From positions 1 to 64,000 of the forward strand of contig JAYKKR010000044.1 of NCBI GenBank assembly GCA_036971615.1: a stretch of 64,000 nt of DNA, given 5' to 3'. Origin of the DNA: Amyloporia xantha. Its lineage: Eukaryota > Basidiomycota > Agaricomycetes > Polyporales > Adustoporiaceae. The position numbers and the translations under genes were made by a program. The notes below the pieces were generated by a model. That model saw nothing but the letters and a program-made list of their open reading frames with translations. It was not told where the DNA came from and searched no databases. This document shows, in pieces, positions 47,201 to 57,441 of this stretch (the first letter of the stretch is position 1; each line of letters begins with the position of its first letter).

Positions 47201-47281
47201 TATAGCCTAATGACTAGGGAGAGATATGGGTGATATTTTCCCTACAGTGTAAGGAGAGCGGACGTCTGCCGACGCCATAAT

Positions 47282-47469
47282 ATTGCCTTGGCTGCAGTGT
47301 GAGCCGATGGCGCAAATATCGCCTGAAAAGACTGGCGGCCCACTGCACCCTATTTTACCGCTATATTTTTGCCTGCGCTGTAGCTTCGGCCAATGGTATA
47401 ATATACTCTGGTGCGATGTGTCGGCCCACTGCGCCCTATTTTACCACTATATTTTTGCCTGCGCTGTAG
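47282..47469. repeat. Left subterminal 90-bp repeats, interrupted by a CATCAGG element
   Basis: Units read ctgtagcttcggccaatg..ataatatactctggtgcgatgtgtcggcccactgcgcc...ctatatttttgcctgcg. They stop in mid-unit at 47469 and resume at 50170 with agttttggccaac, so the 2700-bp element went into this array. Confidence 0.75.
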
Positions 47470-50169
47470 CATCAGGAAAAACCCTATTAGTCCCAGGCTG
47501 CTCTAAGAGCATCCTAGAGTATCTGGGAGACCTCAGAGCATTCAGACTACTCAGAGTAGCCAGAGTGCTCTCAGACTACGTCGACATGAGATTTATTTCT
47601 CAGGTTAACCCAGAGTGACCTCAGAGTTCTCTGAAAGCACTCTGACATGAGCCTGAGTGGTCTTTTATCGTCTCTCAAACTTCTTGTTTATTTGTATTCA
47701 AGCACTCTTAAAGTCATATTATTTGTAATGAGAAACAGCCATATATTCATAGATAATATACACAAAAAAGAATCTAGTACTAGCAGCCATAATAGCGACC
47801 TGCAGTGAGGCGTACAAATAATAACTGTCAGAAAATCTTAATAGCATGTTCAGTATACACCAATAAGAAAAGTAGAGCTAAGACGTACACAAGATTGACA
47901 GAGATAATCTGCTCATTTTGGACAAAATGTAAGGGAATCTGATAAATGGATTCAGACAGAAGCGAACGACTTACATGACATAACTGTAATCAGAATCACA
48001 ATTCACCATTGCCCATGTCTGTAGATACAGTCATGAATTTAGTCCAGCTAAGATATGGAGAAGCAAATGGACGACTTACAGGCCAGGAGTATTCTCACTG
48101 ATATACATAACTCACCAATAATTGCAAGTCGTAAGGAAACATAGATTCACACTGAGTGCATGCTATATCTGGAATATATTGGGCATGTCAGCCTGCAAGA
48201 GCAAGACAAATAGAACTTACATTGTTTCACTGTCATACGACGACAGCCAACAGTCAACAGCCAACATTCATAGATGGTTATTTCAATGCTGATATTACCA
48301 GTGGATAGAAAGAGTGTCAGTTATTCATAAATTCAAATGGAAGAAAGAAGATATGGACTTACCTGTGTCTGCAATAACCAACTTACAACCCATGCGCTCT
48401 GCCAGCGCATCATCATATCCTGCCATGAGACAGAACCAGTCAGAGTCCAAGAAATACAGCAACAAGCTACATGTACACCAGAGAGCAGAAGAACAGTGGA
48501 TATGAAAGCTGAAGCAAACAGAAATAGTGAAGTGGCAAGGAAGGAGACGAAGCAGAGTGGTCGTTGAGGAAGAAGAGAAGGAATGACTGTGGCTGCTTAA
48601 TTTGGTCAGAGTTTGACGCGGCAGACTGACACCTGTTTTGGGAACCCAGGTTTAGGGTTAGCAGGGACTTGGGCGCATTTGCCCTTCAAGTTCTCCTCAG
48701 CTGTTCCTCCTAGCTGCTACTGCTTGATATCTATTAACTGTACTATCTTGGATCTAAAATACTGTGACTAGGGACTCTATCTTAGTACCTGTGGCTTTGG
48801 GGTTTGTCTAGTTCACTGGGACTTGACTGAGCTTAGACGGTTGTTCTGTCCCTGCTCTGCACTATCTGGTAACTCATGTGAGTCCTCCTTCTCTCTTCCT
48901 TATTCTCCACTCTTGGAGAAGAGTCTCAGGGCTGTCCCATCCTATTCTGTGAAGGTATGAAGGAGTTCTGGGAGATATTGAAGGGTCTTGGATGGAATGG
49001 GCGCTTTTTTGCGATTTTGATTGGGAGATATCTGGGGATCCAATGTGAGTTATCCCTTCGCTTTTACACCATTCTATTCGCATTGTCAAGCCCTTCCAGA
49101 CGAGCCCTTGCTCATCCAAATCCGTCCACTCCTTCCTCCTCTATTTCTCTTTTTCATCAAAACCCTCGTCTTGTCCATATCTCAGGAACCCATGGACGGT
49201 TTCCTTTGATTGTTGAATAGAATGAAAGCCCTAATTGCAGGCTTCCTGACGATATATACATTGGTGAGTCTGCATCCAGTGGTTTTCGTTCTATGGTTGC
49301 ATGTTGAACGACCTCCTCCTCATGCTCCCATTCCTCATGTGCATGTGCGTCCTTCTCTATCTATTCCTGCACTGATATATCACATTATTCAACTATCTAA
49401 CACTCCTTTACCTCCCCATTTATCTAGTTACAGTCTCTTTCATTGGCAAGAGTCCAGATTCTCAATTCTGAGATGCGTCTTACTCTGTTTGACCTTTGAC
49501 CTTTGACCTCTGACTTTTGACTGTTAACCGTCAGTGAAAGGAAGACCTTGTGGATGTATGGAGTGAATATGAATGAAGGAGAGGATATGACTGTAGCTGC
49601 ACAGAGGTGAGTACACGTATTATATCCCTACTTTTGCTCCTTTCTGATACAAGTATGCTCTTTCTTCTTTCTCTCACCACTATATTCCTGCTATTCAGCA
49701 GCTCTTTGTGCTAATTCTGTATGAATGTACATTTCTTATTTCAGTATCTCCATTTTAGCCAGTACGACAGATCGCCTTCACATGTATTTAACTTAAATAA
49801 TTCTAATAAAACCTATAAAGTGAATAGAATGATAGTAAGTAGTAGGATACTATAGCTATTTCATAGCCAGTAGAAAATATAGCTCAAATAATGCATATCA
49901 GAGATGCCAGCAATTTATTATGCAAACAAGCGAGAAAACAATCTATTTGCATATTATACTGTTCAGAAATAATGTATTATAGCTTTATAAATATACTACT
50001 GTCTCACAAAGAAACACAAGCTAGCCTAGGATGCTCTGAGAAATCTAAAATATCTCAGAGAAACTCAGGTTTACCTGAGATGCTCTGAGATAACCTGAGC
50101 TACTCTGAGAAACCTCATATATCTCAGAGCACCCTAGGTTACCTCAGAGAAAAAGTGTTTTTCCTGATG
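47470..50169. mobile_element. CATCAGG element, 2700 bp, AG target duplication
   Basis: The ends are CATCAGGAAAAACCC and GTGTTTTTCCTGATG, flanked by AG at 47468-47469 and 50170-50171, inside a subterminal repeat that can be rejoined across the site. The copy at 57990-62196 has the same order of sequence throughout. The minus strand carries GTAAGT donors (about 48359, 48220, 48076, 47972) with ACAG acceptors, and an exon-like piece reading AGYDDALAERMGCKLVIADT. No transposase is seen. The site gagcttagacgg at 48829-48840 is the empty site of another insertion. Confidence 0.85.
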
Positions 50170-50398
50170 AGTTTTGGCCAACACTATAATGTACCCTGTG
50201 GAGATGTGTCAGCCCACTGCGCCGCATTCTACCGCTATATTTTTGCCTGCGCTGTAGCTTCGGCCAATGCTATAATATACTCTGGTGCGATGTGTCGGCC
50301 CACTGCGCCATATTCTACCGCTATATTTTTGCCTGCTCTGTAGCTTCGGCCAACGCTATAATGTACCCTGTGGAGATGTGTCTGCCTACCGTGCCATA
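50170..50398. repeat. Continuation of the 90-bp subterminal repeats
   Basis: At least two further units of the array seen at 47282-47469 are present, with the words tgtagcttcggccaa, gcgatgtgtcggcccactgcg and ctatatttttgcctg. Confidence 0.75.
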
Positions 50399-50699
50399 AT
50401 TTCATGCTTCATTGCACTACATCCTTGCCTTTCCTATGCATCATTTATCCTCCATTGCAATCTGCCATCAACTGTGCCATTTGTATGTATTTCAGAGAAT
50501 ATTTTTCTATTTGTCAAGTCATATATTACATTGCACTGTTGGCAAATATCGACAAAATAGAATGTACAGATGGCGCGCTTGCCATCAGCATCGCTATGAG
50601 TGGTGCCCTTGTGAAACTCGTATTGGGTCACATATTTCATGTACGGACCATATATCCTGTAAATCATTGTGGATGGGTATTGTAGTATTTCTACTGAAT
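50399..50699. other. Probable inner part of the inverted Z segment
   Basis: There is no gene. The sequence continues the segment whose other copy runs off the right edge at 64000, so its extent cannot be judged within this window. Confidence 0.35.
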
Positions 50700-51298
50700 A
50701 GGTTCTGGGTCAAAATATCATATTAAAATTCGCTTATTTCTGTTAATCCAAATATGGTAATGTCCAGTAAGGTTATGATATACCATTAGGATCCATTTGA
50801 ATGCGGCTATTCAAAATTCCAATTGGCTCAATGCTTGCTATACATCATTAGAAACCATTTGAATGGGCCATTCCAAATATGGTAATGGTCAATCTGGGGC
50901 TGCTATATGCCACTGGGATCCACTCCAATATGGCTATTCAATACAATAATCATAATTGCACCAGATTGTTGCATACAATGCTCATCCACAATGATCAACA
51001 GGGCTTACAATGCTCATCCACAATGATCTACAGAACATACAATGCCCATCCACAATCATTCACAGGATGTACAATACCCATCTACAATCATTTACAGGAC
51101 ATACAATATTCATTCACAATCATTCACAGCGCTCACAAGGCCCATCCACAATGCTTGTTGTACAATGCTCATTCACAATATAGTGAGGATCTACAATCAC
51201 AATCTGTGCAGGGCATCTATTACAATACAATGCTAACTCACCATACACGACCATTTCAGGAGGTCTGAGGGCAATTGTATTACAATCCTGGCCACCAC
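50700..51298 (-). mobile_element. Z segment, copy 1: 599 bp identical and inverted to 63402-64000
   Basis: Position n here corresponds to 114700 minus n in the other copy; all parts compared by eye match, including identical 129-codon frames (50879-51268 and 63432-63821). Similarity stops abruptly at 51298/63402 at a terminus that reads GTGGTGGCCAGGATTGTAAT, with unrelated sequence beyond. Inside are about seven 32-bp units (acaatgctcatccacaatga type) and two or three 70-bp units. The open frame is a product of the repeats. The class of element is unknown. Confidence 0.75.
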
Positions 51299-51900
51299 GA
51301 GTGAGCTCTCCCAAGCATGGCGCTTTCTTGGATATCTCATAGCGCAGCTTTGCAGAGCATGGCACATTTTTGAGAATTTGATGGTGCTTTTTTCACAGTC
51401 TCATGGTGCAGCTCTCCAAAGCATGGCGCTTTTTTGACAGCCTCATGGCGTAGCTCTCTAAAGCATGGTGCTTTGTTGGGATTCTCATGGTGCAGCTTTA
51501 TAAAGCATGGCGCATTTTTGAGAATCTCATGGCGCAGCTTTGTAAAGCATGGCGCTTTTTTTGCAAATTTGATGGCGCTTTTTTGACAGTCTCATGGCGC
51601 ACTTCTCCTAAGCATGGCACAGCTCTCCCAAGCATGATGCTTTCTTAGATATCTCATAGTGCAGCTTTGCAGAGCATGGCGCTTTTTTGGATTTCTCATG
51701 GTGCAGCTCTCCAAAGCATGGCGCAGCTCTCCCAACCATGGCGCTTTGTTAGGATTCTCATGGCGCAGCTTTGCAGAGCATGATGCTTTTGTGCAAATCT
51801 CATGGCGCAGCTTTGTCAAGCATGGCGTGTTTTTGAGAATCTCCTGGCGCAGCTTGTAAAGCTTAGTGCATTTTTGTATGGTGCAGCTTTATAGGCTGTA
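51299..51900 (-). repeat. GCGCCATG array, left arm (inverted)
   Basis: About fourteen units of some 42 bp read agcatggcgctttttt..., then tctcatggcgcagctttg. On the minus strand this is the same unit as in the right arm. The part around 51700-51820 is nearly identical, inverted, to 53090-53210. Confidence 0.8.
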
Positions 51901-52917
51901 AAGAGTGATGCCAATTTTGTATCAATCATGCAAAAGATACTTGGTTATATGGATGGCTCAGCATTGTAGGTGATGACAGAGCTTTGTAGAGACAGGTGGA
52001 GCTTTGATGCAAATAATAAGAGCACAATTTTTATAAATGACGACACTGGTAAGGGCAAGCCTGATGGATTGTGAGACCAGTGGATGAGAAATGTGTTGAA
52101 TGTCAACCTGGTGAATAGCAAGATTGGTGAAGACAAGCCAATTGGATGACTAGATGTTTAGTAACAATTTCATTACTGACTACTGCTATGTATTCACAAG
52201 TAGTTGATTATACACTTGCCAATACTTGGGCTTATCACAGTTTAGCCTGAGACACAGTTCATCTGGAACAAGCAGTTTTGTAATATCCCTAATACTATAC
52301 ATAGTGAGTGTCTACTATTGTCATATAAGCCTGCTATGTATATATGATACCTGTCCTTGCAGAACTACTAGTATAGAAGCCACAAAACAGTGTGTGTTAC
52401 GACCTACACTTGAGTGAGCTATATTACAAACAACTGTCAACAGTGAAGTGGCACAGCTGATCTATGGCATATCTCGATGAAATCTCTATACCACATCATA
52501 AGACAGGTTTTGTTTAGCTTGTGCACACATATATTGTGCTTGCATAGCTGTGCTATGCTCTATAAATATGGTCATGGTTCACCACCTTTAGGGGCATAAG
52601 TCAGGCATAAGATGCGCGTAAGATGGGTGTAAGACGGGCATAAGATGGACATGATATGGGTGTAAGACAGGCCTAAAAGAGCAGAGTTACAATGTTTGTT
52701 GGCCAAAATGTTTATTATATGTAATATAATCACATGGAGCAAATCATTTTACTTAGCAACTTATGCCCCAGGGGTGGTACTTCAAATTATGCATCCATTG
52801 GGTTGCAGGATCTCTAGATGCCCATTCCAGATTGCATGTTTAGGCAACTGCATAGGAAACAAGCACAAAGATGTGAAGCAAAAGGGTGAATTTGAACCTT
52901 GAAAAGCAACCATGACT
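51901..52917. other. Central unique part between the GCGCCATG arms
   Basis: About 1 kb of AT-rich sequence without a credible gene. Near 52600-52670 the words gcataagatg, gtaagatggg and gggcataaga form a short 17-18-bp tandem run. The stretch may be the core of a foldback element whose arms are the arrays on either side. Confidence 0.4.
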
Positions 52918-54215
52918 AGCCTTTGTATGATACTACAGAGGACCACCATACTTTACAAAGCATTATCATGCAGGGGTGCACCACAAACTTTACACAAATA
53001 CCCCATACTTTAAAAAGCTGCACCATGACATTCTCACAAATGTGCCATGATCTGCAGAACAGCCTGTGGAATTCCAAAAAAAAGCACTGTGTTATGCCAC
53101 AAACACGCCATGCTTGACAAAGCTGCGCCATGAGAATCCTAACAAAGCGCCATGGTTGGGAGAGCTGCGCCATGCTTTGGAGAGCTGCACCATGAGAAAT
53201 CCAAAAAAGCGCCATGCTCTGCAAAGCTGCACTATGAGATATCCAAGAAAGCGCCATGCTTGGGAGAGCTGCACCATGCTTTGGAGAAGTGCGCCATGAG
53301 ATATCCAAGAAAGTGCCATGCTCTCAAAGCTGCGCCATGAGACTGTCAAAAATGCGCCATCAAATTCTCAAAAATGCGCCATGCTCTGCAAAGCTGCGCT
53401 ATGAGATATCCAAGAAAGCGCCATGCTTGGGAGAGCTGTGCCATGCTTTGGAGAAGTACGCCATGAGATATCCAAGAAAGTGCCATGCTCTCAAAGCTGT
53501 GCCATGAGACTGTCAAAAAAGCACCATGAAGTTCGCACAAAAGAGCCATGCTTTGCAAAGCTGCGCCATGAAAGTCCCAACAAAGCACTGTGCTTTGCAA
53601 AGCTGCGCCATGAGATATCCAAAAAGCGCCATGCTTGGAAGAGCTATGCCATGCTTTGGAGAAGTGCACCATGAGACTGTCAAAAAGTGCCATTAAATTG
53701 CAAAAAAGCGTCATGCTTTACAAAGCTGCGCCATGAGATTCTCAAAAATGCGCCATGCTCTGCAAAGCGGTGCCATGAAATATCCAAGCAAGTGCCATGC
53801 TTTGGAGAAGTGCGCCATGAGACTGTCAAAAAAGCGCCATCAAATTTGCAAAAAGGCGCCATGCTTTACAAAGCTGCGCCATGAGATTCTCAAAAATGTG
53901 CCATGCTTTATAAAGCTGCACCATGAGAATCCCAACAAAGCGCCATGGTTGGGAGAGCTGCGCCATGCTTTGGAGAGCTGCACCATGAGACTGTCAAAAA
54001 AGTGCCATAAAATTCCCAAAAAAATGTGCCATGCTTTACAAAGTTGTGCCATGACATTCCCCCAAAAAGCGCCATGCTCTACCAAGCTGCACCATGAGAT
54101 TGTCAAAAAAGCGCCATGCTTTGGACAACTGTGCCATCAAATTCCCAAAAAAGCTGCGCGGTTTGCAGAGCTGTAGGATTAAATTCCTAACAAAGTGCCA
54201 TGCTCTATCAAGCTG
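52918..54215 (+). repeat. GCGCCATG array, right arm
   Basis: About 27 units of some 42 bp have the form gcgccatgctttgcaaagctgcgccatgagatatccaaaaa, with sub-variants (aattctcaaaaatgc, actgtcaaaaaagc). Higher-order repeats of about 170 bp are visible: 53210-53340, 53380-53510 and 53590-53680 are close copies. Open frames on both strands are composition artefacts. Confidence 0.8.
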
Positions 54216-54586
54216 CGCAATGCTGAAATATAGCTAGAGTTTATGGCGCAGTCAGCTGTGCCCTGTCTGTAGGCTATATGATACACCTCGGCCATCCCTA
54301 CATTGAAGGCCAGAATATACCACAATAATATGGTGCACTCGGCCACGCCGTATCTGTAGGCTATATTATAGCCCTCGGCCGACACTACTTGAAGGCGAGA
54401 ATATACCAGGGAAATATGGCGCACTCGGCCGCGCTGTATCTGCAGGCTATATTATAGCCCTCGGCCGACCCTTGACTGTAGGCTATAACGAGGGCGTCGG
54501 CCGACGTCCGCTCTCCTGACAAAGTAATAAGAATTTCACCCATATCTCTCCCTATAGAGTAGGCTATAGTGACTGAATGGTGTGTA
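54216..54586. repeat. Right X-type end with subterminal repeats
   Basis: The sequence resembles 43641-43989: units with ggctatattatagccctcggccgac and gaaggcgagaatatacca, then cgtcggccgacgtccgctctcc, and the terminal ccctatagagtaggctatag...gaatggtgtg. Confidence 0.7.
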
Positions 54587-54861
54587 ATCCTCGCAGCAAT
54601 CACTCCTGCTTCATGTGCCAACGCCGTGGCCATTGGTCAAGCGAATGCGCTTGCAACTCGTGTCGACACTGCCACATTGTTCACATCGACACTGCTTGTC
54701 CTTACAATGAAACGGAACTGGTGCCGCTGCCTATGGGCTCCCCATCCTTCGTTCGCAGCGAGAATCCCAGCCTCAGCGACGCCATTAGTCAGGCCATAGA
54801 TGAAGTTGCCTATGATGCTGATGATGAAGAGGGATCTGCGCGTCGCGACGACGCGGCTTAA
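54577..54861 (+). CDS. Zinc-knuckle protein remnant next to a 3' LTR
   Basis: The frame carries CFMCQRRGHWSSEC, a CCHC zinc knuckle (C-x2-C-x4-H-x4-C), followed by a Cys/His-rich run CNSCRHCHIVHIDTACP and an acidic tail. Such knuckles bind nucleic acid and are typical of Gag. The apparent start lies in the end of the neighbouring X element, so the true N-terminus was lost. The frame ends 11 bp before the LTR, so pol is not between them; this could be a deleted or unusually organised retroelement. Confidence 0.5.
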   Translation: MVCNPRSNHSCFMCQRRGHWSSECACNSCRHCHIVHIDTACPYNETELVPLPMGSPSFVRSENPSLSDAISQAIDEVAYDADDEEGSARRDDAA

Positions 54862-54872
54862 ACGGGGGGTAG

Positions 54873-55223
54873 TGTTACGATTTCCTTGATTACTTCGCCT
54901 TACTGTTCACTTGCTTTGTTGTCATGCCCAACCATGACTCACTGTACTATACTTAGCGAGCAACCACCATGACTCCTCCTCCATTCGACACTGCCTCGTC
55001 GTCATGCGCAACCATGACTCATCCCTTACTTAGCTATCACCTGACTCCTATTTTGCATTACTCATGCTCAACCATGACTAGCTATATAAACCCCTACTCA
55101 CTCGCTCTATCCCTTAGTCTTTCGCTCTTGTATAACTACTGTCATACAGCACTACTCTGAATAACATCGCTCTCGCTCTACGTCGCACCGTAGGCTACCT
55201 TCCTCCCAACTGTGCTCCTAACA
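54873..55223 (+). repeat. 351-bp LTR (3' LTR of a truncated retroelement)
   Basis: The segment starts TGTTACGATTTCC directly after a purine tract (aaacggggggtag, the expected polypurine primer) and ends CTCCTAACA, with TGTTA...TAACA termini. A TATA box (agctatataaaccc, about 55078-55091) lies inside. CAACCATGACT-type words recur four times in its first half (54930-55080). Its right border cuts the third exon of P2. No 5' LTR is in the window. Confidence 0.7.
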
Positions 55224-56023
55224 GCGCCACTCATGCTGCCATCTACACCGCCATCCGGTAGAGCAACGGGTCCTGTATTGAAATGATAGAATGAATGAGT
55301 ACATCAGACTAATGGAGTGAATGAGACCATACCCGGTGAAGGAGTGGGCGGCAGGTCGAGCAAATCCCAACACACAATGTCAGGGGGAGATCTAGACACA
55401 GCACGGTTATGGGTGGATGGCGAACGAGGGCCAGTGGACAAGGGGATGTTGAAGTTTCCTCCAGGTCTTGGAGTGTGCTGTGGTGATGGCGCCAAGTCGA
55501 AATAGGGGTCAGCAAGGGAATCCAAGATAGGTGATGTTGGAATATTGAACAGGTCTCGTGATGGCGCAGAGGGCGAGGGCGAGGGCGACCGTGATAAGTC
55601 AAAATCAGCCCTCAACCATTGAGGGAAGGGCCGCTGAGGCTCAGGAGAGATGGGGGTGGGGGAAATCACGAAGTCAACAGCTCTGTGTGCAGAGGGCCGC
55701 GATGGCGCAGGGGATGGTGGGCGTTCCTGGGGTGATAAATTGAACGTTGCATTGCGATTGTCAGGAGATACCGGCGTGGGGGACTGGGCGAAGCGGAAAT
55801 GTTTTGGGGGCGGAGGCGAGTATGGCGAGGATGGCAAGTCGAATGGCGCTCGGGATGGCGCAGGCGTGGCTGTGGGCGAAGGCAACAAGTCCAAAATGGG
55901 ACGGGACTGGGGATCGGACTCCTCCTGTGTAGCATCGAAGTCAAAAGGGGGCCGGGCTGGAATGAGTCAGTACATTGGCGGCGTCAGGCTAAGGAATATT
56001 GCATGCGCACCTGGTTGATGCAT
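55224..56023 (-). pseudogene. P2: truncated paralogue of P1
   Basis: Exon 1 starts at 56023 (MHQP) and ends at a GTGCGC donor; exon 2 begins ARPPFDFDATQEES after CATTCCAG and continues with the LD-SPS type units (for example DLLDLPPTPSPG) to a GTATGG donor near 55333. Exon 3 restarts after AATACAG at about 55273 with DGGVDGS, equivalent to the VDGG repeat of P1, and is cut off by the LTR at 55224. Exon phases equal those of P1. It is head to head with Q2 as P1 is with Q1. The downstream exons are lost, so this is a broken copy. Confidence 0.6.
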
Positions 56024-56253
56024 GTGGAGGGGCAATGTCAGGGGAAGTGGAGAAAAGCGCAATCGCCCAAGTTTTGCGAGAGGCATGTAATAAAGGCTTG
56101 AGGGCGACACGTGTAGTTCCGATCGGTTGGCCACGGATCTTTCCGGTAGGCGCCCATCTTCGACTTCCGCGCTGTGCCGAGTGCTTCTGACTTCATCTCC
56201 ACGACTCTTACTGCCACCACTGTCCACTCTGCTACCCCCATTCCTCTGCTGTC
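56024..56253. promoter_or_regulatory. Bidirectional promoter of P2 and Q2
   Basis: This interval is 230 bp long. Conserved blocks shared with 40069-40329, read in the P direction, are gatgaagtcaga, ggcgcct.ccggaaagatccg, cgatcgga, cacgtgtcgc and atgcctct. The spacing between blocks is also kept, although the intervening bases differ. Confidence 0.6.
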
Positions 56254-56803
56254 ATGTCTGTCGCGTCCATCCAACCCTCCATCCTGCTCACCACCGCACG
56301 CATTGAAGAGGCGTTGAAGGTCGCGCCGCCCTGAGGAGATCTCCGCTATCAAGAGTTTGAATCAGCGCTGTGGAAAGAGGTGGTAAGTGAACACCATGTG
56401 TTTCATTTGACATGCACATCCCATGGACGCACTGATGCTTTTTCAGAACGACGTGTTTGTGCCGCTGAAGGCGCTCAGCTCGCACAATGGACTGCGAGTG
56501 CCTCCGCTCCTGGTGAGCGCAATGGCGCAGTTCTCCCTCGCAACCGCAACCAACGTCATTACCAATATCGCCGCCATCAAGCCCGACGATCCGCTCATCG
56601 AGACGCACCGGCTCTCCAAGTACGTGTGGCGAGGCGATTTCCTCATCGAGAACCTGGGGGAAAATCAATGGTGGAAAGGCAAGTGGATGGCGTTCTAGCA
56701 CCACGTCATTGCTAACACTTGGAGCACAGGTTTGCGGAAGCGTTCGAGTGATGTGGTGTTGGGGAAGGGGGAGGATCTCCAGGAGGCGCTTCTAGCTCGA
56801 TGA
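56254..56803 (+). pseudogene. Q2: truncated paralogue of Q1 with an early stop
   Basis: Exon 1 (56254-56382) is 43 codons long, as in Q1, and reads SIQPSILLTTARIEEALKV, but codon 27 is TGA (56332-56334). Exon 2 (56447-56678) has VPPLLVSAMAQFSLA and SKYVWRGDFLIENLGENQWW. The next donor is GCAAGT, a GC-AG intron, where Q1 has GTGAGT. Exon 3 begins LRKRSSDVVLG, matching Q1, then loses similarity at about 56775 where the KDZ fragment starts on the other strand. The zinc cluster is absent. It is non-functional as it stands. Confidence 0.6.
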
Positions 56804-57168
56804 TATGACTTAGGTACTCTTCTCGAAGAGGAAGCCATTCTTGCATAAAGTCGTTCTGCAACTGGCTCGCTTTCAGCCTTCACATTGAACAGCCCAAATA
56901 TGGCAACAGAGCTCACCTTGTGCAGACTCCTCATCGGCATCACATTGTCGAACACCACATGTTCCTGCAGCGGCTCCGAATATTGATCATGAGACGCGGC
57001 TTTAGAGGGGGACTGTGATGGAGATCTGGCATCTGCGACCTGCAGCGATGCGCGTGGAATCGGTATTTCTTCTGGAACATAAGTTACGGCGCCTCTTGCA
57101 GTTCGCCGCTCTTTGCGCCGCACAAACATCGCATCGCCACTGACGTCTTGCTTCTTGGTGCGCGCCAT
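56712..57168 (-). pseudogene. KDZ transposase N-terminal fragment
   Basis: The frame starts MARTKKQDVSGDAMFVRRKE, runs through a basic and Ser-rich region to MPMRSLHK, then after a 61-bp intron (56916-56856) reads NDFMQEWLPLREEYLSHIIE and LEAPPGD. This order is typical of the N-terminus of agaricomycete Kyakuja-Dileera-Zisupton transposases, upstream of the cysteine cluster. It loses sense near 56790, where it runs into the antisense of Q2 exon 3. The catalytic part is missing. It may mark the element family that moved this gene cassette. Confidence 0.55.
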
Positions 57169-57441
57169 GACCGAATCACCACGGACAGATGACAATTGCC
57201 TTATTGTGATCCATGACAGCTTCCTTTTCATACTGAATGAGAAACTCTCATGCCCCTTCCTCATGATGTCTTATCAATAACGGATCTTATACACACGATC
57301 ATCTGCAGGTAATTTGCCGATGCTTATCTGCGACAGATCTTCGCCATGACCTTCCCTCAAGGTGATCACCCGATCCCCCATCCACTGCTCAAATGCAGCC
57401 CGCAGATCACGCTATTTTACCCATTCACAACCCACATCACA

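Larger units (their letters stand above)
47192..54586. mobile_element. Composite region bounded by X-type ends
   Basis: The left end gcccattcagtcattatagc (47192) and the right end ctatagtgactgaatggtgtg (to about 54586) are inverted and of the X1 type, with ggagagatatgggt just inside both. The left subterminal repeats are a different subfamily from the right ones, and the flanks show no common target site, so the two ends may belong to different elements. Enclosed are the CATCAGG element at 47470-50169, the inverted 599-bp segment, and the GCGCCATG arrays. Confidence 0.5.

Noticed and set aside
48648..48672. Telomere-like words (tttagggttag)
   Set aside because: Only about one and a half units occur, inside a transposon, repeated identically in its sister copy at 59304; not a telomere tract.
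50941..51190. Regular 32-bp repeats reminiscent of a CRISPR array
   Set aside because: Units are contiguous and degenerate with no unique spacers, and the genome is eukaryotic.
51592..54176. Cys/His/Lys-rich frames in the GCGCCATG arrays that look like zinc-finger repeats
   Set aside because: The apparent periodic Cys/His comes from the 42-bp unit (a multiple of three) and is found on both arms in opposite orientation; there is no real finger spacing.
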